In this document: positions 26,696 through 40,072 of the stretch, piece by piece
How positions within the stretch are numbered: the stretch's first letter is position 1
Layout of the letters: every line of letters starts with the position of its first letter
Assembly: GCF_000764305.2 (NCBI RefSeq)
Contig: NW_025943988.1
Coordinates: forward strand, 806,001-870,000
Source of the DNA: Hyalella azteca
Lineage: Eukaryota > Arthropoda > Malacostraca > Amphipoda > Hyalellidae
Direction of reading: 5' to 3'
DNA length: 64,000 bases
Made by a program: the position numbers and the translations under genes
The notes under the pieces: model-generated
What the model was told of the DNA's origin: nothing
Seen by the model: the letters and a program-made list of their open reading frames with translations, nothing else
Databases searched by the model: none

Positions 26696-28821
26696 CTGTC
26701 AAATAACATCTGCGATATGGTCTAATCTAGAGAATTTATACACTTAGGATATTTATACGGCGTTCAGTATACCTGATTGTTCGTATCGGAACTAAATAAA
26801 GAGAAGCGTACGAGAAAAAAAATTGCTAGAAAAATATGAGAAATTTTTTCATCTGCTTCTGTATTATTCGAAAAGATTTCTCATGGAGATGGAAAATAAA
26901 ACGGATTAACGGAATATTAGTTGATGATGATATCACACTAAATGTAATCATTCATTATCTTCATTCAATGCGGGAACAGTGCGTTTTTTAATTAAAATTA
27001 CGCCATAGGTAATTCCCAAATTTGATCTCTAGTTTCCATCGATTATTTCGATCGATATTCAACTCCAATAAATATATTCAGCCTCAGAAATATAACCATA
27101 TTAAATGATTCCATTGTGCTGATTTTTTCTGAGCAGGAATAAATCTAGGAATATCGTATATATCCTCAAAAATTCAGATATTTTTTAGTCAACGATCAAA
27201 TCTGGAAGTCATGCGCAACTTCAATAGCGTGTAATAATATTTCTTCGGAATTTTCCCAATGATTAAACAAACAAAATATATTTATAGAAATATAGGTAAA
27301 AATTACATTACGACGAATAATATCTGATCTGAATTATGTCTGAATTATTCGAGCTGTCTATATGTATGATATAATTTTTACGTCAGGACACATTTTTTTA
27401 TAAAGATAAAAATACTTATGATGAATTCTAAAAACATTATAATTTTACCGGAAAATCATTATGAGCTACTTAGGCTTGCATACCCGAATAAATATAATTT
27501 TTTATGCCTTAATGCCGAAAATGTCTATAAAATCATTTCTGTATTAGTGACACGGTATTTTTTGTGGATTTAAACCACCTATAGATGTAATTTTTCACTG
27601 AATAGGACAAATCTGATAAGATAAATCCTATGTCAAGTCGCATTTTACAACAACAATTTATTTTTCGATATTTTTTAATTTTTTCTGGATTATAAGTTGG
27701 CACAAAAAAATTTGACAAAAGTACCACTTCTCGGAGAGTACTATAGCTAATTCAATGTGAAGCTATTTTTATGGCACAAATTGTTTGCACATAAAAGGCA
27801 CGATGTTGTATATTGGCTTAAAAGGCATATTGTGGGCCTTATCAAGGTAGGATAGTGATCAAACCAAATTAGTAATGATTTAAATTAGTTCAATTAAACC
27901 ACTCCACGCATGAATTTATTTCGTGAATCTTTATAATTGTAAGGCTCAATCATTGTAAAATTTTTATTTAATTGGAACTTGAAGTTTGGTAAAAGTTGGT
28001 GAATACTATATCAAAATTATATTCGTCTAGCTCCTATAGTTCAACAATTTGGAGAAAAAATAAGCAAAATAATGTCAAATATAAGCATTGTACACGTTGT
28101 TTTAGTCTATATCACTGCTTGCACAAAAAACATGAAATTTAATGTACTAACTGAAAAGCATCTCAGGATTGCTCTAGGGACAATTTTTCTTTGGCTGTCA
28201 ATGTTTTTTTGTGTAACAAAAGTTACAAAACTCGTTTACTGATACTCGAGAAGGCAATTTCAAAATATTGATTCCATAATCAACACAATAAACGTTAACT
28301 GAATTGCTCATTTGATCACTCCTATACATCAACATTCATCAAAATATTCATGTGTATGCATTCACCTTCAGGCACTTTTATTTTTTACAAGATAAATCTA
28401 AAAATGAATCTTCAAACCATTTTTGGTATTATTTTCAAGCCACCAGCATTTACATGTTCAATTTCTGGGATACTTGCAAACTAATCCTGTGATGTATAAT
28501 AATTAATTGCAATTGCAATTCCTGTGCAATTAATATTGAAACTTTAGGAAGAGTATCAATAATCTTCACGTTGTCAGAAATACGTGATGTGAAATTCTGG
28601 AGTTATTTTTTATTGATGGCAATTGTATATGAATAGTATTTTAAAATTCAGATCTAAAATGTTATTAAATGTGACCCTGATAAATACCTGCATTGTTTCA
28701 CGTCGAGAGAACTATATATTTGTCGGAATCAAGAGTTCAGGTTATAGGGAAATAACCTTGCATTCCGCCCATTCCTTTCTAGGACGTCGCAGCCAAATGT
28801 TGTTAGCCTCAGACTGCCATG

Positions 28822-29000
28822 AGCAGAATAACGTGAGCAGAATATCGTGAGTAGAGTAACGTGAGCAGAATATCGTGAGTAGAGTAACGTGAGCATAATA
28901 ACGTGAGCAGAATAACGTGGGCAAAATATCGTGAGCAGAATAACGTGAGCGGAATCACGTGAGCAGAATATCGTGAGCAGAATAACGTGAGCAGAATAAT
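28822..29000. repeat. 14-bp minisatellite, about 13 units
   Basis: Units of GTGAGCAGAATAAC alternate irregularly with GTGAGCAGAATATC and GTGAGTAGAGTAAC. Three minus-strand frames (28729-29055, 28742-28924, 28809-29012) remain open because the unit has no minus-strand stop. They read as 'LLTLFCSRYSAH'-like repeats and are not genes. Confidence 0.95.
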
Positions 29001-32000
29001 GAAGGCCACCACTACAATATTGAAGGCAAGCTTTATTCAAGGAATATTTAGTCAACAGAACGCAGAGAAATTCGAACTTATGAATGATTGAGTGTTGAAA
29101 TAAACTACTTATAAATAATTATTGATTTTTTCGAACAGTGAATTTCAAGCGAATTAATGAATTAATTCGAGTTACTCTGGCTTGGACTAATAATTTTTTA
29201 ACAATGTGTTTTTAAGTGAAAAGGTGCGATTCCAATATGGGATCTTCTGAAACATTCAACAACACGAACTTGCCGTCACTCTAAATAATGTAAAAAATTT
29301 CTCTGCTTCACATGTAAAACCAGTTACGTTTAAGTCGACTCTCATGATACAAAATTTAGTTGAAATACATTGTGACGTCATATTTTCAAGCCATATAATA
29401 CTCTACAGAAAATAATGCAATTTAAATTAATTTCTGATTGGAGCCAAAAATGAAACTAATTTTGGATGGAACCTTATTTCAAATATAGACTATCCGGCAC
29501 CTTCGCAGGCAAGCAAACGTTTTATTGCATGGAATTTAATGCAGTGTCTCAATTTCTTTGAACTCAAGCCACTTACACGAATACTCGAGTTATATTTGAA
29601 AGTTGCGCCTCCGAAAGAATTCTTGCTCGTCGCAAAGGAGCATTTTAGGATCAATTTCGTAAGCTCCAAGCCTTCAAAATTTTGCAGCGCGTTAGAGGTT
29701 GGTCTTTGTACTAAACTCATTCGTCGTTCGCTGCAAACAAAGATGTAAAAGTCAGCTCTACTTTTAGGCTTTATTCCCTGAAGCTGATGACGGAACTGTC
29801 CCATTTTTCAGAGCTACCACTTTATGCCGCAGTCGACGACACTGCGCGTTTGCCCACTTTTGTGAGAGGTGTGCAAGATTTAGGCTTGTATATCAGGCAA
29901 GACTCTCAGATGTGAGGCTGAGAGCATCGCTTCTTTAAACTTACTACATGGCGGAGTGCATATTCTAAACGAGATATGATGTGGCTTGAATAGAAGGAGA
30001 AAACCCGTGTATGATGCCAGCAAGACGTGCATAGTTTAACGGTTGCTAGGTTGTCTTCAACAAGAGCTTATTGTCCGAAGTGTCAGCTTGTGATAGGCTA
30101 TACATTACTGTTCAAATGCCTGGGTTATTGTGATGAAGACTTTCTTCCCTGTGCCTCTTTTGAATCGCATATTTAAGGTATTTTATCAGGTTTCTACCCT
30201 GTAAGCGCATCAACGTGCCTCTGGAACAGTTTAATATTTCAGAAGTTTTTGAATGCTAATTTAAAAGAGGTTGACGAGGACGCTATTTGAAATCACTTTT
30301 AAAATGATTTACATGGAGGAGCTTACTTGAATTTCCTTGTTTCTTCTCTCTTCTAGGCAAATTTTTATTGAAAATCTGAGACTTTTTCATTCATTTTCAT
30401 TTTTTTATTATTCATTCATAAAAACTCTCTTAATGAATCCCATTATACTTAATTTTGTGACTTCGCTTTCACTGATCCTTAATTTTGTCACTTCGCTTTC
30501 ACTGACTTTGTCCCTTCCATAAACCTGTTCCTGGTAAATAACTATCATTTTTTCCTATGTTTAACGAAGCCCAGAACTCTACTGCGGCGTAGCCAGGGCG
30601 CGGACTGCACAATTCGGCACGAGCATTACTCTTGTCAGCGAATTAGCCAACAGCACTCGGCGGGATTACACTCCTGCTACACTCTTCCCGCGCGACCAAT
30701 GCACTGTAGATGTCTGGCTCCAGAACAAGACCATATTCGATAATTCCTCATAGCGTGTTCCGTGGATACTCCCATTTTGATTGATTTTAGTTGCCACCTT
30801 ACACAAATTTTAGGATTGAATAAGCTTAATGAAGAAGTTTTTCTTAATTAATTTCAATCCGGTACAAATTTAGGTTAATTATTCATGAAAGTTAACAAAT
30901 TTATGCGCACGCAGTCAATAGTGGTCTCATGTCATTATGTGTTAATGTAAAACAGATTCTTTACTGGTCTAAAAATTAAGTTCATTATGAATCCATTTTC
31001 TTCGTAAATTTTAATTAAGAACAGTTTGGGTTAATTAAATTCATAAAGATCGTGATTCAAAAGAGTCTTGTTGCTGTGTGATGGTAATTTATGTTACACA
31101 AGCACTTTGAACATTTTTTATACACAGGAAAACTGCACTTATTAACGAAAGAAAATGAATCCCGCCCTGCTGCGTCCAGAAATAATTAATGGCGACGGAT
31201 TAAATATAGAACCAACAATAAATTATTAATAAAAGTCAGAATTCATTGTTAATCTCTCATCGGTACATTTTTCTAAATGCACCTCCATTTTTTACACAGC
31301 CGCTTATAAATGCCACCGTAACCCCGAAGTGAGCAACAATAATAAAATCAAAAGGTTTATCCGCTCCTATAATCAAATTATCATCAAAGTTTTTATAAGT
31401 AAGCATGCAATATATATTCTCTTCATCGCAACAAGCGATTTTGCATTACCGTCCTTCTTTAAATTTGCAGGAACGTCGAACTTCTAAGACCGCACGGACC
31501 AACTGCATTTTTAACAATTAATGCAGCATCGTAAATCATTGGCCATATCGACGTATCGAGAAAAGTGTTCAGAGGCGTGTGCGATTGAATACTCTTTGTA
31601 ACGCGTTTAGCCTCACGGCATTCATCAATTTTAGTGTAATACTTCACACAAGATGTGTTCTCACTAAAGCCTTGAAATAATTTAGACAGAACTGTAGTCG
31701 ACTTTGTATTTGTAGGTTAATGACATGTCGACTGTGAATGACAATTTTCGGGAATTCTGGCAGAATCAGTACCGGTGCCGGAGACAAACAATTGTTTAAA
31801 AAGACGCCTATTAAAGGTTGGCGGAACGATTTTTGTAAATTGACTCGAACTCATCAAAACAGAAACTGTATTCATCGATTCCATTGTAGTTATTGCATGA
31901 ATTGACAGTGAATTATTAACATGTATTTCTAAAGTTTAGACGATTGTTATTCTCGATTTACAATTCTCAATAACAAATTAAAATGTCGCGAATTTAAGCC

Positions 32001-34119
32001 AGAAACGTCAGAAACAAACTACTAATAATAAGAAAAACTTTCAAGTAATGAAAACTAAAATATTCACGACGGCAAGTTGACCGGAGGACCTCGTTACGTG
32101 TATTGATCGTGCGCAAGAGTGTATGCTACAAGTCGAGCTAAATTACACAGAGAATCACTCCTGGTAACATAACTGAAAGGCGAAACGTAGTTATCATTAG
32201 TCATCGTTGTCGCGGGGTTCTTTCATTAACAGAAGTTTTGCCGTTAGGAAATATTAATGATTGCCGAAACAAATAATTAGAGGCCTTCCCATGTTTCAAA
32301 AATGCCTCTAGTTAAGACTGGTTGAAATTCACTTGAAGACCCTACTCATGATTTTATGTATATATAAATTTTGCTTGCTGAGCCTGGTGTTTTGATGAGA
32401 CTGAAGCGATAACCTATAAGATCATGGATTATTTGTGATAGTTTGTGTATTCGAAGCCTGGCACTGTAAGTACTCGTATTATTGGCTATGCGAAAGTGGA
32501 TCTACCGCAGCAATCGTGTCAGAATATTTAGAACTTCATTTTTAGAATTTCATTTTTCAATTTCATTTCTAGTGGAGGAGTCATGATGCATTACAAAACG
32601 TGGGGTGGGAAGGTGAACTAAAAAATTGAAAAATGATTATAAATGTGGTAAAATAATTTAAATTATTTCCATTTGAATTTCAAACAGGAAGTTGAATGGT
32701 ATTTCAATATTATTCATGAGTTCGTGTGGCGCGTTCAACTGTTTCAACAACTCTTCTGTTCTTTTCAAACTTGTTTGCGGATAAAGGAAGACAGGATTCC
32801 GGATGAAGGGAGTAACGGAATTCACAATTTTCGTGGATTACCCGTGCCAGGCAACGCTGAGTTCACCAGCTAGTCTTTTTAGAAGTAGAAGTTACGAAAC
32901 TCCCGATTTGTTGATATCTTTCTACAATTTTTCTAATTATTGGTTTCGAAGGTTTAAGGTTTCTTCACATTTACTTGAGGCATCAGTCACACAAATATGA
33001 TATCATTTTCTATGGTTAGCGCGGCTGAACGCACGGCTGAAATTTATCAATACTCGGCTAGATCAATTTCAATTTCACTCAGCTGACCGGGTTGACAGTT
33101 CCTGCATGCTTGTCCATTCCTGCCGAAGCTTGAGTAGTAATAACAATAAATGCACCCATGTAGCTACAATATTATTCTGCGCTACAGCTAGAGACTGTCA
33201 CCGCTAATGGTTCTTCTCTGATCATAAATTAGTTCTGTTAGAACAAAACGCGACGATATAAAGCATAATTTAATAAAGAGTGTAAATAATTCTACTTTTT
33301 GATGCAAGTATTGTAGAATATTATTGGTTGAAAAATAAATTCAATCAAAGCTCTAATGTTGTAACGAAAATTATTTGGATTAAGAAATCTGTATTTTTTT
33401 CCTACGAGTGCATTACCGATCATAATCGTGCACTAGGATTATTGCTTTATTTTGTTAATCCCTCTTTATACACTAGTAAAAACACTTTGACAAAAATAAA
33501 GTTTTTTATATTGATATACAGTGAAGTTCAAGCGCAACGAAATCAAAAAGATCTTTTATCAACATAGAGGACACTCGGCCAGAAAGATTTATCCACGAGC
33601 GCAATACAAACCAAGTAAACAGCATCAATCTCACTTCCTCAAAAAATGGGAGCCACAGATTTCACAGCACAATGGAGCTTCGGAAGGAAAGTTAATCAAT
33701 CTTTTGCCATTGACAAGACCTTTTTTATGGGACCGGAGTGTCTTGAAAAACTGCACTGGTTTGCTTGGACTTGGCAACTCTGTCCTACCTTGGCGCCCGC
33801 GTCGGTCGCGTACCAAGCCAAAAATTTTTAAATTAATTGAAGAATGTAGTTAAGAGTATTGATCAAGTTATAAGATGACTTGGATGATTAAATCTTTACG
33901 GTGGAAATTTTTGATTGCGTGTTAATCATTTATTTATTATACGCATTAAAAGCCTATCCTGACGTCATGCATGAATTAATGAACTAATTGTGAAAAAAAA
34001 CGCGTACACTCCTTGACCAGTAATAATTATTGCTAATTACTGGACAAGGTACTGGACTACTTTTGAAATTTTAATCTCCAAATTTTCTGATCTTTTTGTA
34101 GTAATTTTTGAAACGTGTT
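29001..34119. other. non-coding DNA with a GC-richer patch
   Basis: The sequence at 30565-30790 is clearly richer in GC than its surroundings and may be the remnant of an element or a lost exon, but it translates to nothing recognisable. Overlapping frames at 29490-29804 (minus) and 29539-29748 (plus) also lack any known motif. Short frames at 31459-31647, 32673-33000 and 33328-33853 are unassigned. Confidence 0.45.
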
Positions 34120-34310
34120 CCCTTTATGGTCTCGCCCAATGACCCAGTTTGGCAGACGCTGACCTAAAAACTGGAGTGGTCCTCTTCTTCCAATTTAGAC
34201 TGACTGCCCAGCCGCTACGGCGTCAGCCATAACAATGAACTGCAAGTTACCTCTCTGACCACTCTACCACTCAGACTCTCACATCGACCAGAAGAGCCAT
34301 CTTAGCCCTC
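34120..34310 (-). mobile_element. possible tRNA-related SINE fragment
   Basis: On the minus strand TGGTAGAGTGG (complement at 34259-34269) resembles a pol III A box, as in tRNA-derived SINE heads. The region is GC-richer than its flanks. A matching B box (GGTTCGANNCC) is not seen at the right distance, so this is a weak call; it may be unrelated DNA. Confidence 0.2.
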
Positions 34311-35639
34311 AATATGCATTAAAAATCAGAGCCATCGGAAAAATATTTTTAAGGATCCTCCAAAATGATATTGGATATAAAAAATCTGGATGGAGCTGTT
34401 AAAACCAACAGTCTCGAGAATTTTTTTTAGAAACTCGTAGAAGACATAATCTAAAATGAAGTCTTATTATCATGAACGTTGTCAAATAGTATATTTTGTG
34501 TAAGCTGTGAGATTTTTAGGTGACCTTTAAATGAGATAGGCTGATAATGTGAATATAATCTAGGACATTTGTGATCTATATTTCATTGATACAATTACCT
34601 TAGCTACTCAGGAACTCATGTACCCAAGCAACTAAAACCTAATTAAATTTAAATAAAAGATGTTAAAATAATGACAACAAATTTCCAGAAGTCCGGTAAT
34701 TTTCTGGAATGAATAGAAATAACAAAAAACATATTCACGGCATGTTCTTGACAAAATTACTAAACATTTTTGTCCATTCGTACCTGAGAATTTGTTTTAA
34801 GTGGACTTGAACGAACTACGATTATTGATAGCGAATAAGAAAATTTAAAAAATTAATTGAATTCAAATCTACTTCTCATAAGTTACTAAAAATTTAATAT
34901 GCGTCATGATCCGAATTTTACAGAATTTCAGAAGCAACTTCACGAACGATTAACAATATTTTGGTCTCTTTGCATTAGGTTTGGTAGAACGGAATAGCAA
35001 TATTTCCAACACAAATCGAAATTTTTCTCGAAATATGTTATTGCAGTTGAGTGAATCCTAAATTATTGCAAATTTCGAGGACGTTTTTTGAACCGTGAGG
35101 TTCGCAATTGGCCTTTAATTGGGTTGAACAATTGAGAAGAATCCTTGCTTTGCCTCGAGCAATCAAAGCGACCGATCCCATCAATACTGCACCGGATTCT
35201 TCCACCTTCAAACCCGCTAATTGCCTGAACAAAATATCCCCAGAGCGTATAATTAAACTCTAATAAGATCCGACGTCTTTCCTTTCCTCCCGCACGCTAA
35301 GACCGGAGCAAAGGTTTTTCGAGCTCATCCGCTGCACCCTTTGATGGAACTTTTAATGAAAAACCACGGTTTGGGGTCTTGAACTGGCACCGATTTCTTG
35401 AGATACTTCGGGTGTTGGGTTTAAGTCCAGATATCGTAGACTCTTCCCCTTGTTGCTGTTGCATCACTGGGGTTTTGAGAGCAAGAATTGAATAAAGCGT
35501 AGGTAATTCTGATTTATGTTTATAATTTAATTTCAAACATAGCTCATGTGAAGTTGTGAAAAAGGACTGAGCGATGCTAAGCAATTATAGGCAGGATGTG
35601 ACTTGAACACAAACTTGAAGTAGAAAACCTTGGAGAGCG

Positions 35640-36480
35640 AGTTTGTTTATAATTCGGAATGGCCGAGGGTACCGAAAGGGCTGACCCTGTGGAACTCGGA
35701 ACTGTCACGGCGTCCCTTGGTGTGCGCGTCGTCTGCCTACATAATTAAGGACCCTAAATTTCACGCCAAAATGTTGTTCTATTGTGGTGACCGTCACGCC
35801 AGTACGGTCTGCAGCCATCTCCATAGACGTAGGTGACAGCCCCGGCCGGCAACCGATTGGTCGAGAAATAACGGCCGCGCGGAACTTCGAGACGTTCATA
35901 CCACTATATACGACTCCGATATGATAACGTCAGAAAACTACGAGTAACGGCCCTGAGTTAGCTTATTTGTATAGGTAAACACTAATTTTTACAGTTTTGA
36001 CTTTGCCGTAAAAAAACGCGAGAGACAAAAAGGCCTTTGACGATATGTCGATATGTAGGCCGGCAATCAACACATGCAAGATCGGGCACTGCACAAGAAA
36101 TATATCATCGGTACGATCATCAGCACGGTACGGTCACTGTCATCGTCAGTAGCGGTAGAGTCAATAGAAGTTGAAGCACAGCAATGAGCTTGTAGTACTT
36201 GTAACATCATCGACGATGAAGACTAGGCCATTACTCAGAAGTACGGTCGTGAGAAAACAACTTACGTTCAGACTGACCGTGAGACATCTATATCAGCTAT
36301 GGCTATGGAGAAAGAACGACCGCGTTCAGCGGGGATGCGCGACTGCGGTTGCGGGACGGCCGCTGGAAATACGACCGTAAGCGTGTGCGTGAAGTACGGT
36401 CGTTTACGACAGTGTACTACTCAACGGAACTGCAACGTGTCAAAGTTTCTTGTAAAATTAGGAGAATTTAGTAATGTCAA
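35640..36480. other. GC-rich block with repeated ACGGTC/GACCGT hexamer
   Basis: This block is much richer in CpG and GC than the surrounding 33 kb. ACGGTC or its complement occurs seven times between 35789 and 36401 (35789, 35804, 36130, 36243, 36275, 36373, 36396), several as GTACGGTCGT. A TATATA lies at about 35904. The layout would suit a regulatory region or the LTR of a retrotransposon, but I found no paired LTR, no primer-binding site and no coding region next to it. Confidence 0.4.
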
Positions 36481-38236
36481 CTGACAGATTCTAAACTTTG
36501 ATTGTGTTCGGATTACCCCATTTCCTGTACTAGAAATTTTTGTTAACCTGTGATTTAAACTTGAATTTACTAGTTTAATATTAAATGTACCAGTGTTTCA
36601 TTGCAACCCTCTCTGTGCGATTTTTGCTGTAATCTATTTCATACGAGAACATATAAACGCGAATACTCCGAGTATAGCCTAAGACAACGCAACCTGGCTA
36701 ACTTGAAGCAACTGCTGATCAATGATAAAATTATATCAAGGAAGCAGGAAGCAAGCGTAAAACTCACTCTAATCAGAATGTCTTCACTGACGTTAGTTGT
36801 GTCAGATTCTTCTGGCATTGAACACCTTAACCAAAATAATGCTAGGATATTTTCTGTGTGATACTATTTCTGTGACTCAATAATTGTTGTGAAAAACATT
36901 CTGTTAGTTTTATCGTTAATTTGTTGTTATTTATTATATTTTTGTCCATGAATAGCATAAAAGAAGTCATCAGAAAATAATATCTATTTATACAAAACCG
37001 AACTCAGGAAATTAATTGTTAGACGATATTTTGATGGTCACACCACGCTAATAAAGGTTATTTAGTTCTATTCATTATTTATAGATTTCGATAGATATTT
37101 CCCGAGAAAAATTATTATTGCCTTATATCATAGACCATCAGAACAGATTTCAGTTGGGAATTATTTTGATCGTTTAGGCAATGAAGTGTCAACCTCAATA
37201 CGAAAAGGTAATGTTAATGTCAATTTCATCAAATACTGGGGTTATTTAATTAAATATCCCCAGAGCGCTACAAAACTATTTTCTATCATCGTGAGATTTT
37301 GTGAGTGGAAACTGCAAAGAAATGTTATAGCGTTAACTCCGCGACCACGATAAGTACCACAAATATCAGAGGTTAAGAGAAAAGCCATCTTCCACAAATC
37401 TGCAAAACTTATTCTGTCTGATCAAAATTGGAAACATTAATTTTTATTTTTTGGAACTGTATCTGGAGGCTGCAGAAGATCGACACGTGGCTCTGGCAGT
37501 CGTTGTCTCCTGATAAAAGTTTCGAATTCCTACCACTGATGTGGAGACTTTTCAGCAGTGTTTAATTGTTCGAACTCCTGTTCATTATAGTTCCACTCAT
37601 CCTGAACTTTGGATACTTAATCGTAGCCAAACGTCCTCAGTTTTGTCAAGTTGTGTCAACCTTTTGTCCAATAAATCTGCTTAATTGGATGCACAACACG
37701 TTACTCTTTGCCTTTAAAACAAATTTTTGCAGTTGTTCTTTATTCCCATTATTTTATTTTATTTTTTTATGAGTGTAAGACTTGGATCGTTAAAAGCGCC
37801 TTCGCTATAGATCTCTATCAAAAAGCAAGGGACGAAAAATTGGTACTGAGCTTGATTGGGATGATGCATAGGGTTCAAAAAATATTTGATTGAATAATCA
37901 CAAAATCAGCCGGTACCATAACCATAGGCTAGGTTATATTACAAGATGTGATCCAGAGAAGTGAACAATTTTAACGCAACGTGTGACTTATGACCATTGA
38001 CCATAGCCTTTAATGCTGACGCAGCAGCTGTCACAACCGACACACTCATTTATTTGCGCATGACCATTTAGCACTCCATTGATGATTATCACAAGGAGAG
38101 TAAGACAAATCTTGGTGCATCAGCCCCTTTCTCACCGAATAAATCCAATTTTAATCTTTCTATCCTGACGTTGAATCCTTCTAAAATATTGCACAGTCTG
38201 GAACCACTGCAAGCCCTCTCTGAGACTTCACATTCC

Positions 38237-38264
38237 GTAAGTTGAACGCAATTGTTCAACTTAC
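38237..38264. repeat. perfect 11-bp inverted repeat
   Basis: GTAAGTTGAAC and GTTCAACTTAC flank a 6-nt loop. No neighbouring gene explains it. Confidence 0.75.
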
Positions 38265-39310
38265 AACCACCTACGCATCGAATTCAATTTAATTTCACTA
38301 TTCAGATGAGAAGCAAAATAAAATCGTAATCCGCTTCAGGACCTTAATTAAAACGTGAAATTTTCCCCGAATTCACAAGATTATTGATGTAGGAGAATAA
38401 TAATCGCAAAGGAGCCATGGAATTCAATTTGTGAGTCCAAAGGCACCAGGAATGAACCTTACTTGCAGCACTAACGAAGTCCGAGGAAATGGAAATGATG
38501 GAACCGTCGTAACTTGTGCAGGAAAAATACTACTTCAAACTTGAGAGCAGTTATATATAAATACGTTTGCTTCAAGTTTTGTCATCAACATTTGTGATTC
38601 TTCATCAAAAATTTATGGTTTTCAATGCAAATTATCACTCGAATTTGCTAAAAAAAATTATGAATGCACTTCATTTGATCTATCCAATTGTTCCGGAAAA
38701 CTATATGTTAATGGCAGTGCACATCCGTGACAACAAATTTATCAACAATTTTTACATACTGAAGGTTCCTATTTTAAGATGTACTACAATACAATATGTG
38801 TAATCTAGATAATTTTGTTCCGTATCAATCGATAACAACTTATTTCTTCCCATTCTAGCCCTATTTTATCATTCAAAAATAATTTTCAGACATGATTTCG
38901 TTAATCAGGTTGGTTATTGGTGAACATTTTTTGAAGACTAACTATTAACATAGTAGAAATATTGAAAATATGTAATGCCACTGACAAACTTTATTTCGCT
39001 TTCATGCTATCAGTATATATAATTTTTTTTTTCCAAAAATTTAAAAGCAGAGAAAATCGCCATAAAACTGACCATTTCTTTTCAAAAGTTTTCGCTACTC
39101 TGTTTGCTTTCAAATTCTTGGTGAATTTGCGATTTAAGCAATCAATGTAATCTAATGTAATAGCGGTGTCAACGTTTATTAGGCCGTAGGTCTTTCGCAG
39201 ATTTTTAACATCACAGAACATTTACAACATTCTTCGGTCTCGAACACGAAAATCACTGCTTCAATTTTTGCTTTACTTTACCTCGCAGTCTCCTCGCCCA
39301 TTTTAATTAG

Positions 39311-39396
39311 AAAACTGGCGCACAGAGCTGGGATCGAACCCGCACCTAACTGCTCCGATTCCGGTACTCTGAAATGTAACCACTGGGCCAAGTGAC
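39311..39396 (-). mobile_element. tRNA-derived SINE head or tRNA pseudogene
   Basis: Read on the minus strand, TGGCCCAGTGG (complement at 39380-39390) is a good A box, and GGTTCGATCCC (complement at 39330-39340) is a perfect B box. The spacing between them is tRNA-like. The would-be acceptor strands (GTCACTT and the sequence before GCGCCA) do not pair well, and the anticodon arm is poor, so it is not a functional tRNA. No SINE tail or target-site duplication could be established. Confidence 0.6.
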
Positions 39397-39992
39397 ATTA
39401 ATACTCTTTTTTCGGCCAGAATGCGACCACTCACAGTCCAAGCGAAATTTTCGAATAATAAATTTAATTGTACACAAAGAATTAATTTATTAAGCCTGTA
39501 CAAGTTATCTCCATCACATCTTGACGTGGTAAGCCCACGTGATCACAGCACGCACGTTCCCCATTCTCTGCGAAGGCCGCGTGAGCTTTTCAGGCAAGCA
39601 TTTTTCCAGCAGGTATATATGGTACGGTAACGAGCTATTATTTAACGGTCGATATCTCATACCTTGTAAGATCTAAAATTACGAACCAGTACTACCAAAA
39701 TATAATGTGCCTCAATAAATAAACCTTTTTCAGTTTAGATATTTTTTAGCTTTCTGCTATTTTTTTCAGTTTAGTAAATAAAAATAAGTTGCAACTCTAA
39801 ATTACCTAATTTTATTGTCAACCCTGCTTTCCGTTCCTCATCATCGAGAAATATGCACATTACGCATCTGTTGTCATTTACCCTAGCATGGAGCCTCTGA
39901 ACCGTCTCTTAATTGTTGAAGTTTTGTCCGAGAACAGTGCGTGTGTACCATCCTTTTAGGCCTATTTCAGCCCAGGCGCTACAGTTTTCACT

Positions 39993-40072
39993 ATAAATTG
40001 CAAATTCTTGTAAAAAAATTAGTTTTAGGGAGCATCATAAATTGCAAATTCTTGTAAAAAAATTAGTTTTAG
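39993..40072. repeat. 36-bp direct repeat, two copies
   Basis: ATAAATTGCAAATTCTTGTA followed by AAAAAATTAGTTTTAG occurs twice at a 44-bp interval without a mismatch, so it is a recent local duplication. Confidence 0.92.

Larger units (their letters stand above)
22557..28821. other. AT-rich DNA, mostly without recognisable features
   Basis: Apart from a perfect hairpin at 23889-23930 and one weak exon candidate at 26390-26695, the stretch shows only short chance frames (25017-25220, 25739-26044, 27533-27727, all minus, with no known motif). Confidence 0.5.
34311..39310. other. non-coding DNA; unassigned short frames
   Basis: Apart from the GC-richer block at 35640-36480 and a small hairpin at 38237-38264, I see only short unassigned frames (35038-35232, 35297-35584, 36601-36861, 37566-37772, 38567-38803). 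None has a recognised domain. Confidence 0.45.

Noticed and set aside
30611..30623. AATTCGGCACGAG, identical to the start of a common EcoRI cDNA-cloning adapter
   Set aside because: It is only 13 bp, has no adapter partner or vector sequence around it, and a genome assembly from sheared DNA would not contain it. Chance match is the simplest view, though the Tn5 adapter elsewhere makes it worth remembering.
34311..39310. Several 60-110 codon frames (35038-35232, 36601-36861, 37566-37772 and others) as genes
   Set aside because: No motif, no exon signals; the number and length are as expected by chance in DNA of this composition.
39311..39396. Functional tRNA gene
   Set aside because: A and B boxes are good, but the acceptor strands do not pair and the anticodon arm is poor, so it is listed as a SINE head or pseudogene.
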